The position numbers were made by a program, and so were the translations under genes. A stretch of 64,000 nucleotides of DNA, taken from UBA4615 sp964399635 (GTDB taxonomy: Bacteria; Pseudomonadota; Gammaproteobacteria; Burkholderiales; Burkholderiaceae_E). Every line of letters begins with the position of its first letter. Positions within the stretch are counted from its first letter, which is position 1. Positions 24,817-33,606 of the stretch are shown here, one piece after another. Where the stretch lies: the NCBI GenBank assembly GCA_964399635.1, contig CAYNRU010000018.1:97534-161533 (forward strand). The letters are read 5' to 3'. Under the pieces are notes generated by a model. The model ran no database searches, was not told where the DNA came from, and saw only the letters and a list, made by a program, of their open reading frames with translations.

Positions 24817-25320
24817 ATGTCGCAGCACCACGTCCACACCATCCGGATCGAGGTCGACGAGCACGACCTGCCGGAGGACCGCTTCACCGACCACGTGAAC
24901 AACGCGCGGTACTTCGCCTTCGTCAATCGCTGCTTTCTCGGCTGGTACCGGGCGATGGGGATCCGGGGCGGCATCCCTGGATTCGCGGCCTTCATGGTCA
25001 GGCTGGAGTACGACTTCCTGAAAGAGGTGAAACCGCCGAGCGTCGTCGAGTGCCGCATCGAGGTCGAGCGGGTCGGGCGGACGAGCCTCGAGCATTCGAT
25101 CGCGCTCAGCGACCTCGGGGTCGACGGCATCGGGTTACCGGTGCCGGTGGGCCGCGGGCGAGCGGTCAACGTGTGGGTCGAGCGTGCGACGGGGCGCGCG
25201 ATGCCATGGCCGCCCAAGGTTCTCGCACGGTGCTGGCCCGCCCCGGCCCAGGATCGTCCGGGACCGCCATCCGACCCGGGATCGAACGGGAAACCGCAGA
25301 ACGAATCGAGGCAATCATGA
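24817..25320 (+). CDS. Hotdog-fold acyl-CoA thioesterase (4HBT/YbgC-like)
   Basis: A 167-residue hotdog protein with the family core DHVNNARYFAFVNRCFLGWY (residues about 24-43) and the usual strand pattern FMVRLEYDFLKEV ... VVECRIEVERVGRTSLEHSI. Such enzymes hydrolyse acyl-CoA or 4-hydroxybenzoyl-CoA-type thioesters in the cytoplasm. I chose ATG 24817, preceded at eight bases by GGGGA; GTG 24796 is an alternative that would overlap the Bug stop as GTGA. The C-terminal 30 residues are proline-rich and poorly conserved in look. The stop overlaps the sulfatase start (ATGA). Confidence 0.8.
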   Translation: MSQHHVHTIRIEVDEHDLPEDRFTDHVNNARYFAFVNRCFLGWYRAMGIRGGIPGFAAFMVRLEYDFLKEVKPPSVVECRIEVERVGRTSLEHSIALSDLGVDGIGLPVPVGRGRAVNVWVERATGRAMPWPPKVLARCWPAPAQDRPGPPSDPGSNGKPQNESRQS

Positions 25321-26735
25321 AGACACGCATGGCGCTCGTCCTGGCCCTGGCGGCGATGGTCTGGTCGATGTCCACCGGCGCCCTCGCGCAGGCGGGCAGG
25401 CCGAACATCGTGTTCGTCCTCGCGGACAATCTCGGCTACGGCGAGCTCGGCGCTTACGGAGGCGGGGTCACGCGGGGAGCGCCCACGCCACGCATCGATT
25501 CGCTCGCCAAGGAAGGCACTCGCTTCCTGAACTTCAACATGGAGACGCAGTGCACGCCGAGCCGCTCGAGCCTGATGACCGGTCGCTGGGCGATCCGCTC
25601 CGGCACGCACTCGGTGCCGTTCGGCGGCGTCGCCGACGGGCTGACCCAGTGGGAAGTCACCATCGGCGAGGCGCTGTCCGACGCGGGCTACGCGACCGGC
25701 TATTACGGCAAGTGGCACCTCGGCAGCCACGACGGACGCCTGCCCAGCGACCAGGGCTTCGACGAATGGTTCGGCATCCCGCGGACCACCGACGAGTCGC
25801 TCTGGCCGACATCCGCCGGATGGTCGGAGGACGTGATGCCCGCCGAACGGATGATGGAGGGCCGCAAGGGTGGCAAGAGCCGTGCGCTCGGGATCTACGA
25901 CCTGACCCAGCGCCGGCTGATCGACGCCGAGATCACCCGCCGCACGGTCTCGTTCATCGAGCGGCAGGCCGCCTCCGGCAAGCCCTTCTTCGCATACGTG
26001 GCGCTCACGCAGCCCCACCTGCCGAGCGAGCCCAACCCGGCCTTCAAGGGAATGACCCGTAACGGCGACTGGGCGGACATGCTCGCCGAGATGGATGCGA
26101 ACGTCGGCCAGGTGCTCGATGCGGTCGACAAGGCGGGCGTCCGGGACAACACTATCGTCATCTTCACCAGCGACAACGGTCCGGAGTACTTCCGTCCCTG
26201 GGACGGCTGGGCCGGTCCCTGGCGCGGCCAGTACTTCACAGCCCTGGAGGGCGGGATCCGGGTACCCTTCATGATCCGCTGGCCGGGCAAGGTCGCCGCG
26301 GGCTCGGTCACCAACGAGATCGTGCACGGCGTGGACATGTTCGCGACGCTCGCCCGGTTCGGCGGGGCTAAGGTGCCCACCGACAGGCCCTTCGACAGCA
26401 TCGACCAGTCGGAGTTCTTCCTGGGAAAAACGGAGAGATCGGCGCGCGAGGGTTTCCCCATCTGGTGTGCCGAGCGCCTGCAGGCGGTGAAGTGGCGCAA
26501 CTGGAAGCTTCACTTCTACCGGCAGGACACGATGTTCGACCCGCCGGTGAAGAACCCCGTGCCGACCATCTTCAATCTCTATACGGACCCTCGGGAGGAG
26601 AAGCCGACGGTCGACAGCTGGGTCGTCGGTCCGGTCCTCAGGATCGTCGGGGAGTTCGAGCGAAGCGTGCAGCAGCATCCACTCATTCCGATGGGCACAC
26701 CGGATCCCTATCGACCCGGGATGGTCGTGCGCTGA
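25317..26735 (+). CDS. Periplasmic sulfatase (formylglycine type)
   Basis: A 472-residue sulfatase with a Sec signal peptide (cleavage near ALAQA, residue 25). C79 lies in CTPSR within CTPSRSSLMTGR, the C-x-P-S-R motif whose Cys is converted to formylglycine by a maturase. FVLADNLGYG has D37 followed by Asn where most family members have a second Asp metal ligand. KWHLG and FTSDNGPE complete the usual metal and sulfate site. It would remove sulfate from an organic sulfate ester in the periplasm. It closes the PxpA-ABC operon, overlapping the thioesterase by four bases. The Asp-to-Asn change is noted in several sulfatase subgroups, so it does not by itself imply inactivity. No maturase gene is in the window. 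Confidence 0.9.
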   Translation: MKTRMALVLALAAMVWSMSTGALAQAGRPNIVFVLADNLGYGELGAYGGGVTRGAPTPRIDSLAKEGTRFLNFNMETQCTPSRSSLMTGRWAIRSGTHSVPFGGVADGLTQWEVTIGEALSDAGYATGYYGKWHLGSHDGRLPSDQGFDEWFGIPRTTDESLWPTSAGWSEDVMPAERMMEGRKGGKSRALGIYDLTQRRLIDAEITRRTVSFIERQAASGKPFFAYVALTQPHLPSEPNPAFKGMTRNGDWADMLAEMDANVGQVLDAVDKAGVRDNTIVIFTSDNGPEYFRPWDGWAGPWRGQYFTALEGGIRVPFMIRWPGKVAAGSVTNEIVHGVDMFATLARFGGAKVPTDRPFDSIDQSEFFLGKTERSAREGFPIWCAERLQAVKWRNWKLHFYRQDTMFDPPVKNPVPTIFNLYTDPREEKPTVDSWVVGPVLRIVGEFERSVQQHPLIPMGTPDPYRPGMVVR

Positions 26736-26912
26736 TGCCGACGGCCGACGTGGCGTCGCGCGGATGCCGACCTGCGCGAGGCAGGCCCCGTCTGCGACCG
26801 ATTCGATCGCCCGCCACGGCAGCGACCGGGACCGATGCGCCGTGACGAGGGGCGGTGCCGATTCGCCCCGCGCTCCGGCCCCGTGGCCGCGGCCCGCGCT
26901 GAGGCGTCCGGC

Positions 26913-26941
26913 TTGACCCGGCTACCGCCATCGCGAAGAAT
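26913..26941 (+). promoter_or_regulatory. Weak promoter candidate before the TauD-type gene
   Basis: TTGACC (26913-26918), 17 bases, then AAGAAT (26936-26941) in the 279-base gap between the sulfatase and dioxygenase genes. It resembles a sigma-70 promoter. Nothing else recognisable is in this gap. Confidence 0.3.
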
Positions 26942-27014
26942 CGACGGATCGAGACCGGCCACCGCCCGTGCGCAGCATCGAGCGCCCGAACGGACCCCAA
27001 CGGAGACGCTGCGC

Positions 27015-27875
27015 ATGATCCACATCGAACCCAGCGGGGCGCCCTGCGGTGCGCGCGTCACCGGCGTCGACCTGTCCGCCCCGCTCGATGCGGCCACGGT
27101 CGACGCGATCCGCGACGCCTGGCTCGCGCACGGCGTGGTGGCGTTTCCCGACCAGCACATGTCCATCCCCGACCTCGAGCGCTTCACGCTTGCGCTCGGA
27201 CCGCGCGGCGACGACCCCTTCATCGCACCCATCCCCGGCCACGCCCACGTCGTCGAGATCCGCCGCGAGGCCGACGAGCAGGCGCCGATCTTCGCCGAGA
27301 CCTGGCACTCCGACTGGAGCTTCCTGCCCTCGCCGCCCGCCGGCACCGCGCTGCACGGCACGGTGGTGCCCCCGGTCGGCGGCGACACGCTGTTCGCCGA
27401 CCAGCACGCGGCCTGGGACGCGCTGCCCGCGGCGATGCAGGCCCGGCTGCACGACCTGCAGGGCGTGCACTCGGCGCGGCGCGGCTACGCCCGCGACGGC
27501 ATGTACGGCGAGCGCGACCGCGCGCGCGGCCGCTCGATGGCGATCCGCTTCGGCGACGACGCGCTCGCCGTGCGGCGTCACCCGATCGCGCGGGTGCACC
27601 CCGAGACCGGGCGCACCGCGCTGTTCGTGAGCCCGGGCTACACCGTCGGCATCGAGGGCATGGACGACGCGCAGGCCGGCGCGCTGCTCGCCGAGCTCTT
27701 CGAGCACCAGAAGCGGCCCGAGTTCGTGTACCGCCACCGATGGTCGGCCGGCATGCTGGTGGTGTGGGACAACCGTCGGCTGGTGCACGCGGCCACCGGC
27801 GGCTACGAGGGCCACCGCAGGCTGCTGCACCGGGTCACGATCGCCGAACGCAGCCCCGTGGCGCAACCGCATTGA
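27015..27875 (+). CDS. TauD/TfdA-family 2-oxoglutarate/Fe(II) dioxygenase
   Basis: A 286-residue dioxygenase of the TauD/TfdA family. The iron ligands are H98-x-D100 in ETWHSDWSF and the distal H258 in RRLVHAATG, followed by the 2-oxoglutarate-binding Arg around residue 268 (GHRRLLHRVTI). Family members hydroxylate taurine, alkyl sulfates, aryloxyalkanoates and related compounds, releasing sulfite, aldehyde or phenol. It sits 279 bases after a sulfatase gene but is probably a separate transcript, and is followed after 67 bases by an AurF-like diiron protein. Substrate is not deducible. Confidence 0.88.
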   Translation: MIHIEPSGAPCGARVTGVDLSAPLDAATVDAIRDAWLAHGVVAFPDQHMSIPDLERFTLALGPRGDDPFIAPIPGHAHVVEIRREADEQAPIFAETWHSDWSFLPSPPAGTALHGTVVPPVGGDTLFADQHAAWDALPAAMQARLHDLQGVHSARRGYARDGMYGERDRARGRSMAIRFGDDALAVRRHPIARVHPETGRTALFVSPGYTVGIEGMDDAQAGALLAELFEHQKRPEFVYRHRWSAGMLVVWDNRRLVHAATGGYEGHRRLLHRVTIAERSPVAQPH

Positions 27876-27942
27876 GCGCCGTGGCCAGCGACTGCCCGCC
27901 GATGCGCCCCGCAGCACCCGCCCAACTCCAAGGGAGCTTCCG

Positions 27943-29031
27943 ATGAGCACGATGTTCCGCTACGCACTGCCGGTCGAGCAGACCGGCTGGCAGGTCGGCA
28001 CGCAGATGGACGCGAGCTTCGCCTGGGAGTACGAGGACGGCCGCGCAAAGCTCCTGAACCTCTACGACACGGCCAAGAAGCACCAGTGGGACGCGGCGCT
28101 GCGCATCGACTGGTCGCAGCCGCTGGACCCCGGCAACCCGATGCGCCTGGACGACCGCGGCCTCGCGATCGCCGAGACGCCGCTGTGGGCGAAGCTGCCC
28201 GAGACCGAGCGCACCCGCGTGCGCACCCACGTGCAGGCGCACACGCTGTCGCAGTTCCTGCACGGAGAGCAGGGTGCGCTGATGGTGGCGGCCCGCCTGG
28301 TGCAGGCCGCGCCGCAGATGGACGCCAAGTTCTACGCCGCCACCCAGACGATGGACGAGGCACGCCACGTCGAGGCCTACTCGCGGCTGCTCCACGAGAA
28401 GTTCGACATCGTCTACCCGATCACCCCTGGGCTGAAGTCGCTGCTCGACGACATCCTGTCGGACTCGCGCTGGGACTTCTGCTACCTCGGCATGCAGGTG
28501 CTGATCGAGGGCCTGGCGCTCGCCGCCTTCCAGCGCTACCGCGACAGCGCGCACAACCCGCTGATCCAGGCGGTCAACGCCTACGTGATGCAGGACGAGG
28601 CGCGCCACGTCGCGTTCGGGCGGATCGCGCTGCGCGACCTGTACCCGCAACTCACCGACCACGAGCGCGCCGAGCGCGAGGACTTCGTGATCGAGGCCTG
28701 CCGCCACATGCGGGACCGCTTCGACCAGCGCGAGGTCTGGGAGAACCTGGGCTTCGGCGCCGAGCTCGCCCGGGTCGCGCTCGACTCGCAGACGATCAAG
28801 GCCTTCCGCCGCCGGCTGTTCACGCGGATCGTGCCGGTCGTGAAGGATATCGGCCTGTGGAGCCCGAAGGTGCGCCAGGCCTTCGTGGACATGGACGCGA
28901 TCGAGTTCGCCGACGTCGACGTCGACGCGCTGCTCGAGCACGACCAGCAGGCGGCCGAGGAGTTCGACGCGCGGCGCCACGTCGCCGACGCGATCGCAGC
29001 CGCACCGACGCCGGCCGCAGCGGGGCGCTGA
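27943..29031 (+). CDS. AurF-like diiron protein (ferritin-like, possible N-oxygenase)
   Basis: A 362-residue helical protein with two copies of the E-x28-D-E-x2-H motif: E109 with D138-EARH and E189 with D218-EARH. This doubled motif (E-x28-37-DExxH) is what defines the AurF family of diiron N-oxygenases, which convert arylamines to nitro compounds, and CmlI. Length and all-helical look agree. GGGAG lies nine bases before the ATG. The preceding TauD gene is likely cotranscribed. Ferritin-like proteins of this type are common in Burkholderiales with no known function, so N-oxygenation is a hypothesis from the motif alone. Confidence 0.72.
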   Translation: MSTMFRYALPVEQTGWQVGTQMDASFAWEYEDGRAKLLNLYDTAKKHQWDAALRIDWSQPLDPGNPMRLDDRGLAIAETPLWAKLPETERTRVRTHVQAHTLSQFLHGEQGALMVAARLVQAAPQMDAKFYAATQTMDEARHVEAYSRLLHEKFDIVYPITPGLKSLLDDILSDSRWDFCYLGMQVLIEGLALAAFQRYRDSAHNPLIQAVNAYVMQDEARHVAFGRIALRDLYPQLTDHERAEREDFVIEACRHMRDRFDQREVWENLGFGAELARVALDSQTIKAFRRRLFTRIVPVVKDIGLWSPKVRQAFVDMDAIEFADVDVDALLEHDQQAAEEFDARRHVADAIAAAPTPAAAGR

Positions 29032-29108
29032 GCGCGGGCGCAGTCCCCGGGGGACGCGCGTCGGCGCCGTGTAGCATGCGCGATCGCACACCCGTGACGG
29101 ACCCGACG

Positions 29109-29588
29109 ATGCACCTCGACGCTGCCGGCCCCGCCGCCGCCCCTCCGGACCACCCCGCGCGCCGTGCCCGCGCGGCGCGGCTCGCGGTGCTCGCCACGGC
29201 CATGCTCGCGGCCGGCTGCACGCTGTCGCCGCTGGCCGACACCCCGCCCTCGACCCAGGAGCCCGCAGTGGCCGTCTCCACCGACCTTCGCGGCTACCGG
29301 CTCGACCTGCGTGCCGGCGAGCGCGTCGAGATCCGCCTGCCGGGCAACCGCTCGACCGGCTACCGATGGCTGCTGGTGGACCCGGTGCCCGCGATGGTCC
29401 GACAGGTCGATGCGGCCCGCTACGAGACGGGCCGCATCGAGCTGGCGGGCGCGCCCGGCACGGAGATCTGGACCTTCGAGGCGGCCGCGCGCGGCACCGG
29501 GCAGCTGATGTTCGAGTACCGCCGCCCCTTCGATCCGCCGACCGTGCCACCGGCCCAGCGCACGAGCTACCGGGTCGAAGTGCGCTGA
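29109..29588 (+). CDS. Chagasin/I42-type protease inhibitor-like lipoprotein
   Basis: A 159-residue protein with a lipoprotein signal peptide ending LAAGC after a long basic n-region. The mature domain shows the I42 pattern: LRAGERVEIRLPGN, then NRSTGYRW (in place of the NPTTG loop of chagasin), GTEIWTFEAAARGTGQ, and YRRPFDP (the RPW-like loop). Chagasin-type proteins inhibit papain-like cysteine proteases. The start is uncertain; I use ATG 29109, with an alternative ATG at 29076. Convergent with the acyl-CoA ligase gene, 19 bases from its stop. Confidence 0.75.
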   Translation: MHLDAAGPAAAPPDHPARRARAARLAVLATAMLAAGCTLSPLADTPPSTQEPAVAVSTDLRGYRLDLRAGERVEIRLPGNRSTGYRWLLVDPVPAMVRQVDAARYETGRIELAGAPGTEIWTFEAAARGTGQLMFEYRRPFDPPTVPPAQRTSYRVEVR

Positions 29589-29607
29589 GGCGGCGCCCAC
29601 CGCGCCA

Positions 29608-31191
29608 TCAGAGCGCGCGCCCGGCCCCCGCCCAGTAGGGCGCGCGCAGGTCCTTCTTCAGCACCTTGCCCAGCGCGTTGCGCGGCAGCGCGTCGCGGAA
29701 CTCCAGCCCGCCCAGCCGCTGGTGGCGGCCCAGCCGCTCGTTGGCCCACGCAAGCACCATGGCCGGATCGGCAGGGGCACCGGTCCGCGGGATCACCAGC
29801 GCGAGCGGCGTCTCGCCCCAGCGCTCGTGCGGGATGCCGATCACCGCCACGTCGGCCACGTCCGGGTGGCCTGCGACCACCGCCTCCAGGTCGGTCGGGA
29901 ACACGTTGAAGCCGCCGCTGATGATCATGTCCTTCTTGCGGTCGAGGATCGACAGGAAGCCGTCGGCGTCGAGCCGGCCCACGTCGCCCGAGCGGATGAA
30001 GGTCCGCCCGCGCTCGTCGCGCCAGACCAGCTTCGCGGTCTCCTCGGGGCGACCATGGTAGCCCTGCATCATGCCCGCGCCGTAGCCCGCGATCTCGCCC
30101 ACCTCGCCGCGCGGCAACTCGCCGCCGGCGTCGTCGAGGATTCGGATCTCGAAGCCCAGCACCGGCGTGCCGACGGTCTCGAACTTGTCGGCCGGATGCC
30201 AGGGCTTGAGCATGGTCGCAAAGCCCTCCGAGAAGCCGTAGAGCTCGGTCAGCCGGTTGCCGAAGCGTGCGATCACCTCGCGCTTGGTGTCGGCGCGCAG
30301 CGGCGAGCCGCCGCACAGGATCGACTGCAGCGCGCTGGTGTCGGCCCGCGCGACGTCCGGATCGGCCAGCACCGCCAGGAACTGCGACGGCACCATGAAG
30401 GTGTGCGTGATGCGCTCCTCGCCCAGCTGCGCGAGGAAGCGGGCCGCCTCGAAGGTCGGCATCGCCACCAGCGTGCCGCCGCAGAACAGCACCGGCAGCA
30501 TCATCAGCCAGGTGCCGTTGGAGTAGAGCGAGGTGGTGGTCAGCGCGCGGCTGGTGTCGCGCATGCCGAGCTCGATCGCGTTGGAGAAGGCCCAGTGCAG
30601 CCGCGCGCGGTGGGTCTGCACGATGCCCTTGGGCAGCCCTGTGGTGCCCGAGCTGTAGATGATGTTGAACGCGTCGCCCGGCAGGCACTGCACACGGGGC
30701 GGGGTGCCGGGCGCGCCGGCCGTGAAGTCATCGAGCGTGCGCCAGCCCGGCGCCGCGGCCACGCCGGGCTCCTCGACCGCGACGCGCATCGCCGCGCGCA
30801 CGCCGGGCAGGGCGTCCGTCAGCGCATCGAGCCGGGCGCGGAAGTCGGCGGTCGCGAAGGCGCCCACCGCACCGCTGTCGGCGACCAGGCCGGCGAGCTG
30901 CGGGCCGGTCAGCAGCCCCGACAGCGGCACCGCGCAGCCGCCCGCGCGCACGATGCCGAACACCGCCTCGAGCATCTCGACACGGTTGCCCATCATCACG
31001 GCGACCCGGTCGCCGCGCGCGAGGCCCGCCGCCAGCAGCGCGTTGGCGATGCGGCTGATGTTCCGGTCGAAGTCGCCCCAGCTGCGGCGGACCGCGCCGC
31101 AGACCACGGCCTCCCGGGCCGGCTGGACGCGCGCGTGGTTGGCGATCAGGTCGGGGATGCAGACCTGCGGGTCGTCGAGGGTCATGCTCAT
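29608..31191 (-). CDS. Acyl-CoA synthetase (AMP-forming, ANL superfamily)
   Basis: A 527-residue adenylate-forming ligase that activates a carboxylic acid to its CoA thioester with ATP. The P-loop IIYSSGTTGLPKG, the LYGFSEGF motif (A5), DGFLSILDRKKDMIISGGFNV (hinge and A8) and the catalytic lysine in RNALGKVLKKDL (A10) are present. It follows the branched-chain-type ABC operon on the same strand, 157 bases and one hairpin downstream of the binding protein, so uptake and activation of one acid may be linked. Substrate class (fatty, aromatic or bile-acid-like) not decidable. Confidence 0.88.
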   Translation of the reverse strand: MSMTLDDPQVCIPDLIANHARVQPAREAVVCGAVRRSWGDFDRNISRIANALLAAGLARGDRVAVMMGNRVEMLEAVFGIVRAGGCAVPLSGLLTGPQLAGLVADSGAVGAFATADFRARLDALTDALPGVRAAMRVAVEEPGVAAAPGWRTLDDFTAGAPGTPPRVQCLPGDAFNIIYSSGTTGLPKGIVQTHRARLHWAFSNAIELGMRDTSRALTTTSLYSNGTWLMMLPVLFCGGTLVAMPTFEAARFLAQLGEERITHTFMVPSQFLAVLADPDVARADTSALQSILCGGSPLRADTKREVIARFGNRLTELYGFSEGFATMLKPWHPADKFETVGTPVLGFEIRILDDAGGELPRGEVGEIAGYGAGMMQGYHGRPEETAKLVWRDERGRTFIRSGDVGRLDADGFLSILDRKKDMIISGGFNVFPTDLEAVVAGHPDVADVAVIGIPHERWGETPLALVIPRTGAPADPAMVLAWANERLGRHQRLGGLEFRDALPRNALGKVLKKDLRAPYWAGAGRAL

Positions 31192-31312
31192 GGTGCGGGA
31201 TCGGGCTCGATGCGTGGCGTGGAGACGAAACAGGCCCGCGCGCCGGGGGGCGGGCGGGCCTGCGCTGCGAACGGGCCGGGTCGATGCCCGGCGCCGCCTG
31301 CGCGTGGCGCCA

Positions 31313-31337
31313 CCCGGGTCCGCGATGCGGACCCGGG
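31313..31337 (-). terminator. Perfect 11-bp hairpin after the branched-chain-type ABC operon
   Basis: CCCGGGTCCGC-GAT-GCGGACCCGGG, starting 12 bases past the binding-protein stop (minus strand). No T-run follows, so it may be a processing or stability element that separates abundant binding-protein mRNA from the downstream ligase gene. Confidence 0.55.
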
Positions 31338-31348
31338 CGCGCGTGCGC

Positions 31349-32554
31349 TCAGCGGCCGAGCACCTTGCCGAACAGCACCCAGGTCTTGCCGTCCCAGCGC
31401 GCCAGCTGCTCGCGCTCGATCGGGAAGAAGTCGTCCGGACCCGTCTTGATGTTGACGCCGGGCAGCAGCATCGGCAGCGTCATGTCGAGGTTGGCGGCCT
31501 GCTTCATCACGTTCTCGCGCGTCAGGTTGTCGCCGGCCTTCTTGAGCGTCTCGACCAGCGTCTGCGCCACCGTGTAGCCGTAGACGTTGAAGTTGTCCTT
31601 CAGGTCGCCGGTCGGGTGGTACTTCTGCATGAACGCGAGCCAGTCCTTGTATTCCTGGCTGTTCGCCCACTGCGGGTCGGTCGGGTCCTTGAGGTAGAAC
31701 GCCGAGATCACGTCCTTGCCAGCCTCGGCGCCGGCCGCCACCATCACCGCACCTGCCGCGTTCGAGACGCTGTTCAGGTAGTGGGTGGGTTTCCAGCCGA
31801 TCTCGGCCGCCTTCTTGATCGCCTGCGCCGCGAACTTCGGCGTGGTGATGTTGAAGAAGGTGTCCGCGCCGGAACCCTTGAGCGTGACCATCTGGCTGTC
31901 GACGGTCGGGTCGGTGACCTCGTAGGTGACCTGCGAGACGACCATGGACTTCGCCTTGTCGCCCAGGCCGTCCATGAAGCCCTTCAGGTAGTCCTTACCG
32001 TAGTCGTCGTTCTGCATCAGGATGCCGATCTTCGCGTTCGGCTTGGTCTCGAGGATGTGCTGCGCGTAGATCTTGCCCTCGGACTGGTAGTTGGGCTGCC
32101 AGCCCATCGTCCAGGGGTGGCCCTTCGGATCGCCCCAGAGCGTCGCACCCGTCGCCACGAACAGCTGCGGCGTCTTCTTCTGGTTCATGTACTTGTGGAT
32201 CGCGGTGTTGGGCGGCGTGCCGAGCGTCTGGAACACCAGCAGCACTTCTTCCTGCTCGACCAGCTTGCGGGCCTGCTCGACCGTGCGGGCCGGGTTGTAG
32301 CCGTCGTCGAGCGAGATGAACTTGATCATCCGCCCGTTGACGCCGCCCTCGGCGTTGACCTTCTTGAAGTAGGCGTCGATGGCCTTGCCGATCGCGCCGT
32401 AGGCCGAGGCCGGGCCCGAGTACGGGCTGATGCCGCCGATCAGGATTTCCTTGTCGGTCGCACCCGGGTCGTACTTCTTTTGCGCCAACGAAGGGGCGCC
32501 GATCAGGGCCGCGCTCAGGCCCGTGAGGGCCAGGATCAGGAGCTTGCGTTTCAT
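31349..32554 (-). CDS. Branched-chain amino acid-type ABC substrate-binding protein
   Basis: A 401-residue periplasmic binding protein of the Leu/Ile/Val-binding (LivJ/LivK, type I fold) group. It has a Sec signal (cleavage after SLAQ, residue about 25) and the typical opening EILIGGISPYSGPASAYG, then FISLDDGYNPARTVEQARKL, GTPPNTAIHKYMN and GILMQNDDYGKDYLKGF. In this family many members carry aromatic acids, bile acids or amides rather than amino acids. It is the last gene of the five-gene transporter operon; its ATG overlaps the LivM stop (ATGA). Followed by a hairpin and an acyl-CoA ligase, which points to an organic acid as ligand. Confidence 0.92.
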   Translation of the reverse strand: MKRKLLILALTGLSAALIGAPSLAQKKYDPGATDKEILIGGISPYSGPASAYGAIGKAIDAYFKKVNAEGGVNGRMIKFISLDDGYNPARTVEQARKLVEQEEVLLVFQTLGTPPNTAIHKYMNQKKTPQLFVATGATLWGDPKGHPWTMGWQPNYQSEGKIYAQHILETKPNAKIGILMQNDDYGKDYLKGFMDGLGDKAKSMVVSQVTYEVTDPTVDSQMVTLKGSGADTFFNITTPKFAAQAIKKAAEIGWKPTHYLNSVSNAAGAVMVAAGAEAGKDVISAFYLKDPTDPQWANSQEYKDWLAFMQKYHPTGDLKDNFNVYGYTVAQTLVETLKKAGDNLTRENVMKQAANLDMTLPMLLPGVNIKTGPDDFFPIEREQLARWDGKTWVLFGKVLGR

Positions 32555-33606
32555 GAGGGAGTTCCTCCTCCAGGGTGGGATGAAGCAGGCGCCGCCATCG
32601 CTGCGGCAGCGCCCGGACGCGTGACCGGTCTCGCCGGCCGCAGCCGCGCGAAGATCCGGTCGATGAGGCCCGCCGCACCGGTGGGCATCACGTACATGAG
32701 TGCGATCAGGAAGATCCCGTAGATCGCCCAGGGCGCGGACTTCGAGATCTCGTCGGCGACGTTCGGGACGAACTGGATGAAGATCGCGCCGAAGATCGCG
32801 CCGTGGATCGAGGCGAGCCCGCCGACCACCACGCCGACCAGCAGCGTGATGGACAGGAACACCGTGAAGCTGTCGGGCGACACAAAGGCCACCGCCACCG
32901 CACCGAGCGCGCCGGCCACGCCGGTGAAGGCCGCCGACACGCCGAAGGTGAGCGACTTGAACACCGGCAGGTTGATGCCCATCGCGGCCGCTGCGATCGG
33001 ATGGTCGCGGATCGCGACCAGCGCGCGCCCGACCCGGCCACGCAGCAGGCGCCACGCGATCAGGAACATCAGGGCGGTCACGGCGAGGATAAAGAAGTAC
33101 AGCCAGCGGTCGGGCGACAGCGGCTGGCCGAACAACGTCATCTCGAAGGGCGGCTCTGGCTTGGTCAGCACGATGCCCATCACGCCGCCGGTCAGCCCCT
33201 CGATGTGCTTGTACTTCAGGAGCTGCGGGATGGCCAGCGCGAGCGCGAAGGTCGCCAGCGCCAGGTAGTGCCCGCCGAGCCGCAGCGCCGGGAAGCCCAT
33301 CAGGTAGCCGAACACGAAGCAGGTGATCGCCGCCACCGGCAGCGTCGCCCAGTACGGCACCCCGAGCTTGGACATCAGGATCGCCGCGACATAGGCGCCG
33401 ATCGCGTAGAACGCGCCGTGACCCAGCGAGATCTGCCCGTTGTAGCCGGTCAGGATGTTCAGGCCCAGCACGGCGATCGCATAGATCATCACCATGTTGA
33501 ACTGGAAGACCCTGAAGTTCTTGACCAGGAACGGCAGCACGCACAGCGCCACCAGCAGCACCACGCCGCCGATCCAGACCCACTTCCGATCGAGGTTCGC
33601 GTTCAT
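32551..33606 (-). CDS. livM: Branched-chain-type ABC transporter permease LivM
   Basis: A 351-residue LivM-family permease with about nine to ten membrane segments and family motifs GLNILTGYNGQISLGHGAFYAIGAYV (split here: GLNILTGYNGQ, SLGHGAFYA), RLGGHYLALATFALA and RVGRALVAIRDHPIAAAAMG (the coupling loop). It overlaps the LivH stop by four bases. The C-terminal 25 residues are an Ala/Pro/Arg-rich tail. Symbol by family; the substrate need not be leucine. Confidence 0.92.
   Translation of the reverse strand: MNANLDRKWVWIGGVVLLVALCVLPFLVKNFRVFQFNMVMIYAIAVLGLNILTGYNGQISLGHGAFYAIGAYVAAILMSKLGVPYWATLPVAAITCFVFGYLMGFPALRLGGHYLALATFALALAIPQLLKYKHIEGLTGGVMGIVLTKPEPPFEMTLFGQPLSPDRWLYFFILAVTALMFLIAWRLLRGRVGRALVAIRDHPIAAAAMGINLPVFKSLTFGVSAAFTGVAGALGAVAVAFVSPDSFTVFLSITLLVGVVVGGLASIHGAIFGAIFIQFVPNVADEISKSAPWAIYGIFLIALMYVMPTGAAGLIDRIFARLRPARPVTRPGAAAAMAAPASSHPGGGTPS

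Noticed and set aside
26736..27014. Extending the TauD-type gene upstream to 26835
   Set aside because: The added 60 residues are Arg/Ala-rich and unlike the family, which starts at MIHIEPSG. ATG 27015 fits the domain start.
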